Positions 49,054 through 56,951 of a stretch of 64,000 bases of DNA are shown here, in pieces. The notes below the pieces were generated by a model. That model saw only the letters and a list, made by a program, of their open reading frames with translations. It made no database searches and was not told where the DNA came from. How positions within the stretch are numbered: the stretch's first letter is position 1; every line of letters starts with the position of its first letter. The position numbers and the translations under genes were made by a program. The DNA is from Natronococcus pandeyae (GTDB lineage Archaea > Halobacteriota > Halobacteria > Halobacteriales > Natrialbaceae), in the NCBI RefSeq assembly GCF_008122205.1, contig NZ_PHNJ01000002.1:496001-560000 (forward strand), given 5' to 3'.

Positions 49054-49069
49054 TACTCACATATGAGTG
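49054..49069. promoter_or_regulatory. TrmB-like site over the class I gap start codon
   Basis: TACT, seven bases, GAGTG: close to the haloarchaeal TrmB consensus TACT-N7/8-GAGTA. The inner ACTCA/TGAGT arms are perfect and enclose the ATG at 49063. Confidence 0.5.
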
Positions 49070-50133
49070 AACATTCGTACACAGACGGGAGTTTCGAAGA
49101 GCCGCTACGTATCGGCCTCAATGGGTTCGGACGGATCGGTCGAAACGTACTCCGCGCGTCGCTTTCCAACGACAACGTCGAGATCGTCGCGATCAACGAC
49201 GTCATGGACAACGACGACATGCGGTATCTCCTCCAGTACGACTCGGCTCACGGACGCCTCGACGATGTTTCACTCGATGGCGACACCCTCACCGTCGAGG
49301 GTCAGGAGATCGAACTGTGCTCGAAGCGTGACCCAACCCAGCTTCCCTGGGACGACCTCGACGTCGACGTTGCGTTCGAAGCGACCGGCATCTTCCGTAC
49401 CCACGACGAAGCTGCCCAGCATCTCGAGGCCGGCGCCGACAAGGTGCTGATCTCGGCCCCGCCGAAGGGCGAGAAAGAGGTCCAGACGATCGTCTACGGC
49501 GTCAATCACGAGGACTACGACGGCGAGGACGTCGTCTCGAACGCCTCCTGTACGACGAACTCGGTCGCACCGGTCGTGAAGGTGCTCGACGAGGAGTTCG
49601 GCATCGAGTCCGGCCTGCTCACGACGGTCCACGCCTACACCGGCACGCAGAACCTGGTCGACGGTCCGCTCGACAAGCGCCGTCGCGGACGCGCCGCTGC
49701 CGAAAACATCATCCCGACCTCGACGGGCGCGGCGATCGCCACCACCGAAGTGCTTCCCCAGCTCGAGGGGAAACTCGACGGGATGGCGATGCGCGTTCCC
49801 GTGCCGAACGGCTCGATCACCGACCTCACGGTCGATCTCGAGGCAGACGTCACCGAAGAAGAGCTCGCCGACGCCATCCGCAACGCGGCCGACAACGAAC
49901 TCGCCGGCGTGCTCGGCTACACCGACGAAGAGATCGTCTCCCGGGATATCGTCGGGATGCCGTTCTCCTCGTACGTCGACCTCGAGTCGACGATGAGCCT
50001 CGAGGGCGGTCTGGTAAAGGTTCTGACCTGGTACGACAACGAGTACGGCTTCTCGAACCGGATGCTCGACCTCGCGACGTATATCGCCGCCGAGACCGAA
50101 GGCGTCGCCGCCGAGGAAGCGGCCACGCACTGA
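49063..50133 (+). CDS. gap: Class I (bacterial-type) glyceraldehyde-3-phosphate dehydrogenase
   Basis: Bacterial-type phosphorylating GAPDH of 356 residues, acquired by haloarchaea from bacteria. The NAD loop IGLNGFGRIGRNVLRASL (about 17-34) is followed by the catalytic SNASCTTNSVAPV with C163. VHAYTGTQNLVDGPLDKRRR and WYDNEYGFSNRMLDL are the usual anion and C-terminal motifs. The N-terminus carries a 13-residue extension and the C-terminus an acidic tail. It is followed by pgk after 47 bp, so both steps of lower glycolysis can be expressed together. A TrmB-like site covers the start codon. Confidence 0.96.
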   Translation: MSEHSYTDGSFEEPLRIGLNGFGRIGRNVLRASLSNDNVEIVAINDVMDNDDMRYLLQYDSAHGRLDDVSLDGDTLTVEGQEIELCSKRDPTQLPWDDLDVDVAFEATGIFRTHDEAAQHLEAGADKVLISAPPKGEKEVQTIVYGVNHEDYDGEDVVSNASCTTNSVAPVVKVLDEEFGIESGLLTTVHAYTGTQNLVDGPLDKRRRGRAAAENIIPTSTGAAIATTEVLPQLEGKLDGMAMRVPVPNGSITDLTVDLEADVTEEELADAIRNAADNELAGVLGYTDEEIVSRDIVGMPFSSYVDLESTMSLEGGLVKVLTWYDNEYGFSNRMLDLATYIAAETEGVAAEEAATH

Positions 50134-50143
50134 GCGGTTCACC

Positions 50144-50156
50144 TTTTAAATTTTAA
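50144..50156 (+). promoter_or_regulatory. TATA box of pgk
   Basis: TTTTAAATTTTAA centred 31 nt before the ATG at 50181. Between box and start a hairpin AGCGCG (50156-50161) / CGCGCT (50167-50172) could end the gap transcript or act on pgk. Confidence 0.5.
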
Positions 50157-50180
50157 GCGCGTTCGGCGCGCTGTACCTGT

Positions 50181-51383
50181 ATGTTCAAGACGATCGACGA
50201 TCTCGAGTCCGGACAGCGCCTGCTGGTACGCATCGACATCAACGCGCCCGTCGAAGACGGGGTCCCCCAGGACAACCGCCGGTTCGCCCGTCACGCGGAG
50301 ACGCTGCGCGAACTGCTCGCGGACGACCACGCGGTCGCCCTGCTCGCCCACCAGGGCCGACCCGGCCGCGACACGTTCGTCTCGCTCGAGGGTCACGCCG
50401 ATATTCTCGCGGACCACCTCGACCGGGACGTCGACTTCGTCGCGGACACGTACGGCGAGGACGCGCTGGCGGCGATCGACGACCTCGAGGGAGGCGAGTT
50501 GCTCGTCCTCGAGAACGCCCGGATGTGCGACGACGAACTCCCCGAGGAGGAGCCGGAGGTCAAAGCCGACACCGAGTTCGTCGAGACGCTCGCCCCGGAG
50601 TTCGACGCCTACGTCAACGACGCCTACTCGGCGGCCCACCGCTCGCACGCCTCGCTGGTCGGGTTCCCGCTCGTGATGGACGCCTACGCCGGCCGCGTCA
50701 TGGAGACCGAGTACACCGCGAACTCCTCGATTCAGGAACGGGAGTTCGACGGCACCGTCACGATGGCGCTGGGCGGCACCAAGGCGGAAGACCTGATTCC
50801 CGTCATCGAACAGGTCGACGACACCGTCGACCGGTTCTGTCTCGGCGGTATCGTCGGGGAACTCTTCTTGCGGGCCGACGGCCACGACGTCGGCTACGAC
50901 GTCGAGGGAACCGACTTCTTCGACGAGCAGTGGGACGAACAGCAAGAGACGATCGAGCGTATCCTCTCCGAGTACGCGGACTCCCTGCACCTCGCGAGCG
51001 ACCTCGCCTACGATGACGACGGCGAGCGCGCCGAGGTCGATGTCGAAGGCCTCGAGAAAGACACCTCTTACCTCGACGTCGGCTCCGACACGGCCGAGAA
51101 GTACGCCGATCTCGCCCGCGAGTCGGAGGCCGTCTTCGTGAAGGGTGCCCTCGGCGTCTTCGAGGACGAGCGCTTCGCCCACGGCACGGTCTCAGTGCTC
51201 GAGGCGATCTCCGAGACCGACTGCTTCTCGGTCGTCGGCGGTGGCGACACCTCGCGTGCAATCGAGATGTACGGGCTCGACGAGGACGACTTCGGCCACG
51301 TCTCGATCGCGGGCGGCGCCTACGTTCGTGCGCTGACCGGCGAGTCGCTGGTCGCGATCGAGGTGCTCGAGCGCACGGATTGA
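50181..51383 (+). CDS. pgk: Phosphoglycerate kinase
   Basis: Phosphoglycerate kinase of 400 residues, transferring the acyl phosphate of 1,3-bisphosphoglycerate to ADP. Sequence blocks: RIDINAPVEDGVPQDNRRF and HQGRPGRDTF (substrate), NDAYSAAHRSHASLVG, MALGGTKAEDL, VFVKGALGVFEDERF and the closing nucleotide loop VVGGGDTSRAIEMYG. It follows class I gap with its own TATA element, so it can also be expressed separately, as gluconeogenesis would require with class II gap. The protein is strongly acidic and of usual length. Confidence 0.96.
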   Translation: MFKTIDDLESGQRLLVRIDINAPVEDGVPQDNRRFARHAETLRELLADDHAVALLAHQGRPGRDTFVSLEGHADILADHLDRDVDFVADTYGEDALAAIDDLEGGELLVLENARMCDDELPEEEPEVKADTEFVETLAPEFDAYVNDAYSAAHRSHASLVGFPLVMDAYAGRVMETEYTANSSIQEREFDGTVTMALGGTKAEDLIPVIEQVDDTVDRFCLGGIVGELFLRADGHDVGYDVEGTDFFDEQWDEQQETIERILSEYADSLHLASDLAYDDDGERAEVDVEGLEKDTSYLDVGSDTAEKYADLARESEAVFVKGALGVFEDERFAHGTVSVLEAISETDCFSVVGGGDTSRAIEMYGLDEDDFGHVSIAGGAYVRALTGESLVAIEVLERTD

Positions 51384-51480
51384 GGTCCGTTTCTGGCCGA
51401 CCGAACTACCACGAACCGATGGCCGTCGTCGGAACGACGCGGAGCCCTGATAGGGTCGGTTGCGCCCGATCGGTCGCGGT

Positions 51481-52392
51481 CTATCGTGAGGTGACCTGGT
51501 CGGGATCGAGCACACGCCCGCTGAACGGCAGTCGGCGCTGGAGCCAGACGACGGGTGGCCAGTCGTTCAGTCGCTCGGCGACGAGGGGGGCCGCGATAAT
51601 CGCACCGGTCGCGGCGGCATAGCCGACGATCTCGAGGACCCAGTGTCCCGGAACGGCTCCGAAGACGAACCGGAGCGCAATCAGGACGGGAAGGCAGATG
51701 GCAGCCAGGACGAGAAGCGCGGCGCCGCGGGGATCGGCGGGCTGGTTCCGGACGTACATCCAGCTACCCGTTGCACCGAGAGCGGCACCGATAGTCAGTG
51801 TCGTGAATTCCCGTGACCCCAGAAGGTACGCGCCGAAAGCGAGAACGCCGGACAGCGCGAAGACGGATCCCGGTTCGGGATCGTCGGTGCGGAGGATCAG
51901 AGCGACGAACGCCAGTCCGATGACGACGCCAGCGAGAACGTCGCCGACGAAGTGAACGCCGATGACGACCCGCGAGAGCGCGACGAGGAAAATGACCACT
52001 CCGGCGACAACGTACCGCTGGACTCTCGTTCCGATATTCGAGACGACCGCCAGTGCGCCGTAGAAGGCCGCGGCCCCCATCGCGTGGGCACTCGGAAAAC
52101 TGTAGCCGCCGTAGCCGTCTGCCAGTTCTGGACGTGGACGGAGGAAGATTCCCTTCATTCCGGCGCTGATCGCGAGCGCGCCAAGCCCGATTGCGATCAC
52201 GAGCGCTCGCTTCCGTCGTCGGGATTCGGTCCCGAACCAGTACAGCAGCGTCGCGAAGACGATCAACGCGGCGCCGTCGCCGAGATGGGTAAGGAGTTCG
52301 AAGGCGGCGATCGCGACGTCCGGTAACGCCTCTCTGAGACCCTGGTTCGTCGACTCGTCGAACAGTGCGTCGTCCAGCGCCGTCCAGCCCAT
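51481..52392 (-). CDS. PAP2-family membrane phosphatase
   Basis: PAP2 superfamily phosphatase of 303 residues with about nine hydrophobic helices. The three motifs are K..RP in GMKGIFLRPRPE (about 84-95), PSAHAMG (about 107-113; usual PSGH) and SRVVIGVHFVGDVLAG (about 145-160) with the catalytic His and Asp. The active site faces outward. The C-terminal 130 residues are extra helices seen in haloarchaeal members. It would dephosphorylate an isoprenoid or lipid phosphate. ATG at 52392 (MGWTALDDALFD) is preferred to a TTG five codons earlier. It converges on pgk. Confidence 0.85.
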   Translation of the reverse strand: MGWTALDDALFDESTNQGLREALPDVAIAAFELLTHLGDGAALIVFATLLYWFGTESRRRKRALVIAIGLGALAISAGMKGIFLRPRPELADGYGGYSFPSAHAMGAAAFYGALAVVSNIGTRVQRYVVAGVVIFLVALSRVVIGVHFVGDVLAGVVIGLAFVALILRTDDPEPGSVFALSGVLAFGAYLLGSREFTTLTIGAALGATGSWMYVRNQPADPRGAALLVLAAICLPVLIALRFVFGAVPGHWVLEIVGYAAATGAIIAAPLVAERLNDWPPVVWLQRRLPFSGRVLDPDQVTSR

Positions 52393-52486
52393 GAGTAGCG
52401 TAAGCAACGGTATCCTTCCGTGAAAGTCCTGTCGTCGTGACCCGCCGAGGGCAAAGCCTATCGGTCCGCTGTGTCCACAGTCACGT

Positions 52487-53437
52487 ATGTCCGATCTTCA
52501 CGCTGCGGCCGAGACGGCCGTTCGGCAGTGTCTCGCCCTCGAGTCCGACGAATCCTGTGCCGTCGTCACGGACGACGAGCGAGAACCCATCGGCGAGGCC
52601 ATCTACGACGTCGCGAGCGAGATCACCGACGACGCCGTGATCGTCCGCTACCCGCCGGGCGAGACCCACGGCGGCGAACCGCCGGCGCCGGTCGCGGCGG
52701 CGATGGCCGGCGCCGACGTCGTCCTCGCGCCGACGACGAAGAGCCTGAGCCACACTCGCGCACGCACGGACGCGAACGAGGCGGGCGCCCGTGTCGCCAC
52801 CCTGCCGGGGATCACCGAGGACGTGTTCACGACGGGACTGGACGCCGACTACGAGTTGATCGCCGACCACTCCGCGACGGTTCGCGAGCAGGTCGACGGC
52901 GCCGACGAGGTTCGCGTCACGGCGCCCGCCGGCACCGACATCACGTTCGGAATCGGCGACCGGGAGTTCCTCTCGGATACGGGTATCGTTCACGAGCCAG
53001 GGATCATGTCGAACCTGCCCGCAGGGGAGGTGTTCGTCAGCCCGGAGACCGCCGATGGAACCTTCGTCGTCGACGGGACGATGATGCCCCACGGACTGCT
53101 CGAGGAGGGTGAGACGCTGACTTTCGAGGTCGAAGACGGGCTCGTCACCGAGATTTCGGACGACGAGATCCGCGAGACGGTCGAGAACGCCGCGGACGAG
53201 GTCGGCGACGCGGCCTACAACCTCGCGGAACTGGGGATCGGAACCAACGTCGCGGTCACCGAACTCGTCGGTTCGGTGTTGCTCGACGAGAAGGCCGGCG
53301 GCACGGTCCACATCGCGATCGGTGACGACGCGGGGATCGGCGGCGACGTCGAGGCGCCAATTCACCTCGACGGGATCATTCGGGAGCCGACGGTGTGGGC
53401 GGACGGTGCGGAAGTGGAGCTTCCGCAGAGTGAGTGA
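52487..53437 (+). CDS. M29-like aminopeptidase homologue, ends in a hairpin array
   Basis: Protein of 316 residues, homologous to the M29 peptidase at 296-1390 but about 50 residues shorter, missing part of the N-terminal domain. Common blocks are LPAGEVFVSPE, ELGIGTN, LLDEKAGGTVHIAIG and a late HLD. The second His/Asp positions differ (GTNVAVTELVG for GMNRDIDQFTY), so metal binding and activity may have changed; some relatives are annotated leucyl aminopeptidase or dioxygenase-like. The last six to ten codons (AEVELPQSE) are coded by the first hairpin of the array at 53408-53645, and the stop lies in its linker. The gene is monocistronic. Confidence 0.85.
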   Translation: MSDLHAAAETAVRQCLALESDESCAVVTDDEREPIGEAIYDVASEITDDAVIVRYPPGETHGGEPPAPVAAAMAGADVVLAPTTKSLSHTRARTDANEAGARVATLPGITEDVFTTGLDADYELIADHSATVREQVDGADEVRVTAPAGTDITFGIGDREFLSDTGIVHEPGIMSNLPAGEVFVSPETADGTFVVDGTMMPHGLLEEGETLTFEVEDGLVTEISDDEIRETVENAADEVGDAAYNLAELGIGTNVAVTELVGSVLLDEKAGGTVHIAIGDDAGIGGDVEAPIHLDGIIREPTVWADGAEVELPQSE

Positions 53438-53645
53438 GCGGCGGGAGCCGCGAACGCGGGGAGGTCGTGGACCTCCCAACGAGCGAGCGGTGAAACCGCG
53501 AGCAGGGGAAGCCGTAAGGCTTCCAGTGGCGAACGGCGACGAGCCGTGAGTCGGCGTGGAAGTAGAACTTCCACGCAGTGAGTAAGCGGCGATAGCCGCG
53601 AACGCGGGGAGGTCAGAGACCGTCCGACGAACGAGCGGTACCAAC
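53408..53645. repeat. Array of about ten perfect hairpins with conserved linkers
   Basis: Stems in order: GCGGAAG/CTTCCGC (53408-53426), GCGGC/GCCGC (53439-53452), GGGAGGTC/GACCTCCC (53459-53477), GCGGT/ACCGC (53487-53499), GGAAGCC/GGCTTCC (53507-53524), ACGGC/GCCGT (53533-53547), GTGGAAG/CTTCCAC (53556-53574), GCGGC/GCCGC (53587-53600), GGTC/GACC (53611-53621) and GCGGT/ACCGC (53636-53649). Loops are 3-5 nt. Linkers repeat GAACGCGG, AACGAGCGA, GAGCAG and AGTGAGTRAG. A 59-bp portion at 53408-53466 recurs at 53556-53614 with 51 identities and one compensatory pair change (C:G to T:A) in the first stem. Confidence 0.85.
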
Positions 53646-53649
53646 CGCG

Positions 53650-54001
53650 AACCGGTATGGAACGCCAGTTTCGACGTCCGAACCGAAGTACACGGTTCCA
53701 CTAGCCAGTATCCTCACTGTATCAGTTGCGTTCGCCCGTTTGCCGTTCTGCAACTGCGTTCGCCCGTTGCCGTTCTGCAACTGGATCCCACTCGAGCCGC
53801 CGTTGTGGGCGTCTCGTGTGCTCCCGCCGAGACCGGACCGCTTACGGATAACCGTCTCGCGAGCGTATGGGGGCTGATACCATCCCTACGAGCCGATACC
53901 GGTGGCTAGCAACGACATAGACCGGCCGATCTAACGGTAGGCCGGTCCGTCTGTAACTAAAACTGAATAATAACATTTTGTGCTGCCGGTCGTCGTTCGG
54001 T
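53650..54001. other. Intergenic region with a tandem duplication
   Basis: About 350 bp after the hairpin array without a gene. It contains the 28/27-bp duplication at 53727-53781 and, near 53966-53980, an AT-rich stretch (AATAATAACATTTTG) that is the probable TATA region of the glycosyltransferase gene. Confidence 0.5.
53727..53781. repeat. Tandem 28/27-bp duplication
   Basis: Two adjacent copies of TGCGTTCGCCCGTTTGCCGT plus TCTGCAAC; the second copy (53755-53781) lacks one T. AGTTGC at 53725 and GCAACT at 53750 also form an inverted pair around the first copy. Confidence 0.75.
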
Positions 54002-55195
54002 ATGCGAATCGGTCTTTACCACGATAACGCTGGCACGACGCACGCTGGTGGAGTTGCTATTTACGCTCGGCAGATGGCGATCGAGCTCGCGGCGTCGAAC
54101 GAGGTCTACCTGTACACGCAGGGCGGCGACGTCGTCTCCGAACTGACGGACTCCGACGTCACCGTGATCGAAACGCCGATGTTCGACGGCAGGGCGCTCG
54201 CGACCGCCGCGAAAGGGCTGCCGGTCGGCCGACAGACGCTCTCCAAGTTCGCGATGACGGCCTGGTCGACCTACAGTGGTCTCACCGATCACGTCGGCGA
54301 GCACGTCGACGTCCTCGTGACGTTCCAGGTGCTGGACGATCTCCTGTTGTCGAATCTCGTCGACGTCCCGACGGTTCGTGGCTTTCTCAGCGATCGGAGC
54401 CCGGGGATCGGCGCGGCGGTTCGCGAGCGGTTCACTGCGACCGAGGCGACGTTCGCGAACACGCCGTACCTCGCGGATCGGATCGTCGACCGGTTCGGGT
54501 ACGAGGTCGACGCGGTGATCCCGACGGGCGTCGACACGACGCGGTTCCATCCCGAGGCTGAACCCGCGTTCGAACGTGACGAGCCGACGATCCTCTTCAC
54601 CGGCCGCCTCGTCGAGTCGAAGGGAATCTTCGACCTGCTCGAGTCGGTGTCCCGGCTCGACGAGCGAGTCCACCTGCGGATCGCGGGTGCGGGCGTCGAA
54701 GAGACGGCGGTGCGTCGCCGGGCCGAGGAGCTCGGAATCGCGGACTGGATCCGACTCGAGGGGGAGGTCCCCCACGACGAACTGCCGGGCTACTACGCCG
54801 CGGCCGACGTCTTCTGCCTGCCGACCCACGTCGACAGCTTCGCGACGGTCAACCTCGAGGCGATGGCCTGTGGCACACCCGTCGTGACGACGGATCTCGA
54901 GGGGATCAAGACGTATCTCCGCCCGGGAACGGACGGGCTTACGGTTCCACCGCAGGAGGCGGACGCGCTGGCAGCGGCGCTGGAGGAACTGCTCGGCGAT
55001 CCGGATCGCCGTCGGGAGATGGAATCGCGAGCGCGAACGCAGGCCTGCGAGTTCAGCTGGCGCCTGCAGGCGGCGCGACTCGAGCAGTTCTGCGCGACGT
55101 TCTCCTCGGCGGACGAACGAGAGACGGACGAACGCGACCGCCTGATGGCGTCCACCGAGAGAGACGCGGATCTCGAGGAACCGCTGCGACTCTAA
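54002..55195 (+). CDS. Glycosyltransferase, GT4 family
   Basis: GT-B fold glycosyltransferase of 397 residues. The N-terminal domain starts MRIGLYHDNAGTTHAGGVAI, with the GGV loop of GT4 enzymes; the C-terminal domain has LFTGRLVESKGIFDLLES (about 199-216) and the donor-binding E-x7-E segment FATVNLEAMACGTPVVTT (about 280-297). No membrane helix is present. It probably transfers a sugar to a lipid or polysaccharide from the cytoplasmic side; the substrate is unknown. The last 35 residues form a charged tail (DERETDERDRLMASTERDAD). ATG at 54002 fits a TATA region 29 nt upstream. Confidence 0.9.
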   Translation: MRIGLYHDNAGTTHAGGVAIYARQMAIELAASNEVYLYTQGGDVVSELTDSDVTVIETPMFDGRALATAAKGLPVGRQTLSKFAMTAWSTYSGLTDHVGEHVDVLVTFQVLDDLLLSNLVDVPTVRGFLSDRSPGIGAAVRERFTATEATFANTPYLADRIVDRFGYEVDAVIPTGVDTTRFHPEAEPAFERDEPTILFTGRLVESKGIFDLLESVSRLDERVHLRIAGAGVEETAVRRRAEELGIADWIRLEGEVPHDELPGYYAAADVFCLPTHVDSFATVNLEAMACGTPVVTTDLEGIKTYLRPGTDGLTVPPQEADALAAALEELLGDPDRRREMESRARTQACEFSWRLQAARLEQFCATFSSADERETDERDRLMASTERDADLEEPLRL

Positions 55196-55245
55196 CCGAC
55201 GGCCGGTCCAATCTCCTTTTACGGCCGTGGCGTATACGACGCGGT

Positions 55246-55899
55246 ATGAACGACGTTCCAGATCGGATCCCGGCGCCGTGTCCGTCGTGCTCGCCGGACC
55301 TCGAGACGGTCCACGAAGTACTGACGGAAGGCGGTGGGGATCTCACCGTTCGCTGTAGTGAGTGTAGCCACGTCCACAAGGTCCAGCCCGAGCGCCAGCG
55401 GGAGGTCACCCTCGACGTCGTCGTCTCCCAGGGCGGCGAGTCCTTCACGGCCAACGTCACGGTCCCCGAGGATCAGACGGTCGAGACCGGCGACGAGTTC
55501 ATCCTCGAGACCGAGGAAGTGCTGTCGACGGTTCGCGTGACGAGCGTCGAACTCGACGGACAGAAACGCCCCGAAGAAGGCGTCGCCGACGAGATCGAGA
55601 CGGTCTGGACCCGCGAGGTCGACAACGTCGCGGTCAACGTCACGATCCACCCGCAGGACGGCTCGAGAGAGGACAGCCGGAGCACGGCCGTCCACGTGCC
55701 GGGCGACTACGAGTTCGAGGTTGGCGAGACCGAGACGTTCGGCGACGACGAGTTCGAGATCGACGCCTTCGTCGTCCGGGAGGACGCATCGGGGTACGAC
55801 CGGGATCGGTACGAGATGGAGGGCGACAGGGCGGTCGCGAAGGATCTCAAACGTGTCTACGCCTACGACCAGCAGAGCAGCGCCTGGTCGGCCTGGTAA
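55246..55899 (+). CDS. HVO_0476-family zinc finger protein
   Basis: Protein of 217 residues. The N-terminal zinc ribbon has CPSC (about 12-15) and CSEC (about 37-40), followed by an acidic beta-rich region with VTLDVVVSQGGESFTANVTV and VNVTIHPQDGSREDSR, and a YEFEVGETETFGDDEFEID hairpin. The layout agrees with the haloarchaeal family named after HVO_0476. It may bind RNA or a protein partner; no function is established to my knowledge. A TTTTACGG element stands 29 nt before the ATG. It precedes the methyltransferase pair. Confidence 0.85.
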   Translation: MNDVPDRIPAPCPSCSPDLETVHEVLTEGGGDLTVRCSECSHVHKVQPERQREVTLDVVVSQGGESFTANVTVPEDQTVETGDEFILETEEVLSTVRVTSVELDGQKRPEEGVADEIETVWTREVDNVAVNVTIHPQDGSREDSRSTAVHVPGDYEFEVGETETFGDDEFEIDAFVVREDASGYDRDRYEMEGDRAVAKDLKRVYAYDQQSSAWSAW

Positions 55900-56215
55900 T
55901 CGTCTGCTGCAGTAGGCGTTCGTTGTGGGTTGGGCGGACCCAAACGTGGATTTCGACAAAAACGGTGCTCTTCTCTGGGTCGCAACTGCTCCGCTGCAAC
56001 TGGTGACGACGCAGAGCGAAAGCCCCTGACGCGCTCGACTCGCGCGTCTCGCTGTGCGTCTCGGCTCGCGATGCTCGCCTTCGATGCTCGCGTCGTCGTG
56101 CTTCGCCGAACGCGTCAGCCCCTTTCGTGATGTTCTCGGCGATTCTGCTCGCCAAACGGTTACTCTTTCACTGAGTGCCCCACAGCCTATTGTCGGCGAG
56201 CGAGTACCCTCGAGC
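55900..56215. other. Intergenic region with a long inverted repeat
   Basis: About 315 bp without a supported gene. It contains the two-tier inverted repeat at 56017-56127 and, left of it, a GCAACTGC/GCTGCAAC palindrome near 55981-56000. Confidence 0.5.
56017..56127. repeat. Two-tier inverted repeat
   Basis: CGAAAG (56017-56022) pairs with CTTTCG (56122-56127) and CTGACGCG (56026-56033) with CGCGTCAG (56111-56118), with CCC and CCC facing each other in an internal loop. The enclosed 77 bp are a GAGCATCG-type repeat on the minus strand, similar in style to the hairpin-array linkers. Confidence 0.6.
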
Positions 56216-56881
56216 ATGTTTGATCGATTCGCCTCCGACGGTTCCGACGACGCTGAGGACTACAAGACCGCACGCGAGCGGATGGTCCGGACCGTCGCCT
56301 CGCGGGTCGACGACGACCGCGTCCTCGAGGCGCTCGAGGCGGTCCCGCGCCACGCGTTCGTCCCGCCGGACCGTCGGGACAGCGCCTACGAGGATCGGCC
56401 GCTGCCGATCGGCGACGGACAGACGATCAGCGCCCCGCACATGGTCGCGATCATGGCCGATAGACTCGAACTCGAATCGGGCGAGGACGTCCTCGAGATC
56501 GGGACCGGCTGTGGCTACCACGCGGCCGTCACCGCCGAACTCGTCGGCCCGGAGCACGTCTTCAGCGTCGAGTACAGTGAAGACCTCGCCGAGAAGGCCC
56601 GCAACCGTCTCGCGGGGACGGGCTACGGCGAGGTTTCGGTCCGCGTCGGAGACGGTCGACAGGGGTGGGACGAGCACGCGCCGTACGACGCCGCGTACTT
56701 CACGTGCGCGACTCCGGAGCTTCCCGGCCCCGTCGTCGAGCAGGTCCGTCCCGGCGGCCGACTGCTCGCGCCCGTCGGCACCGGGTTCCAGACGCTCGTA
56801 CTGGCCGAAAAACGCGCGGACGGGAGCCTCGAGCGGAGCACGCACGGCGGCGTTCGGTTCGTCCAGATGCGCGGCCAGTGA
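56216..56881 (+). CDS. pcm: Protein-L-isoaspartate O-methyltransferase
   Basis: PIMT of 221 residues, methylating L-isoaspartyl residues in damaged proteins with S-adenosylmethionine. Motif I VLEIGTGCGYHAAV (about 100-113), RHAFVPP near 44, DGQTISAPHMVA (about 69-80, substrate loop) and GGRLLAPVG (post-III) are intact. Methylation leads to repair of isoaspartate in proteins that age in high salt. The start is ATG at 56216 (MFDRFASDG). It is followed by a second, divergent copy after 70 bp. Confidence 0.92.
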   Translation: MFDRFASDGSDDAEDYKTARERMVRTVASRVDDDRVLEALEAVPRHAFVPPDRRDSAYEDRPLPIGDGQTISAPHMVAIMADRLELESGEDVLEIGTGCGYHAAVTAELVGPEHVFSVEYSEDLAEKARNRLAGTGYGEVSVRVGDGRQGWDEHAPYDAAYFTCATPELPGPVVEQVRPGGRLLAPVGTGFQTLVLAEKRADGSLERSTHGGVRFVQMRGQ

Positions 56882-56951
56882 GCGGGGTCAGTGATCGTCA
56901 CGATGCACATGCGAGCGCGCGTTTGATTACGCCTGGTCGAGTACTCTCCCT

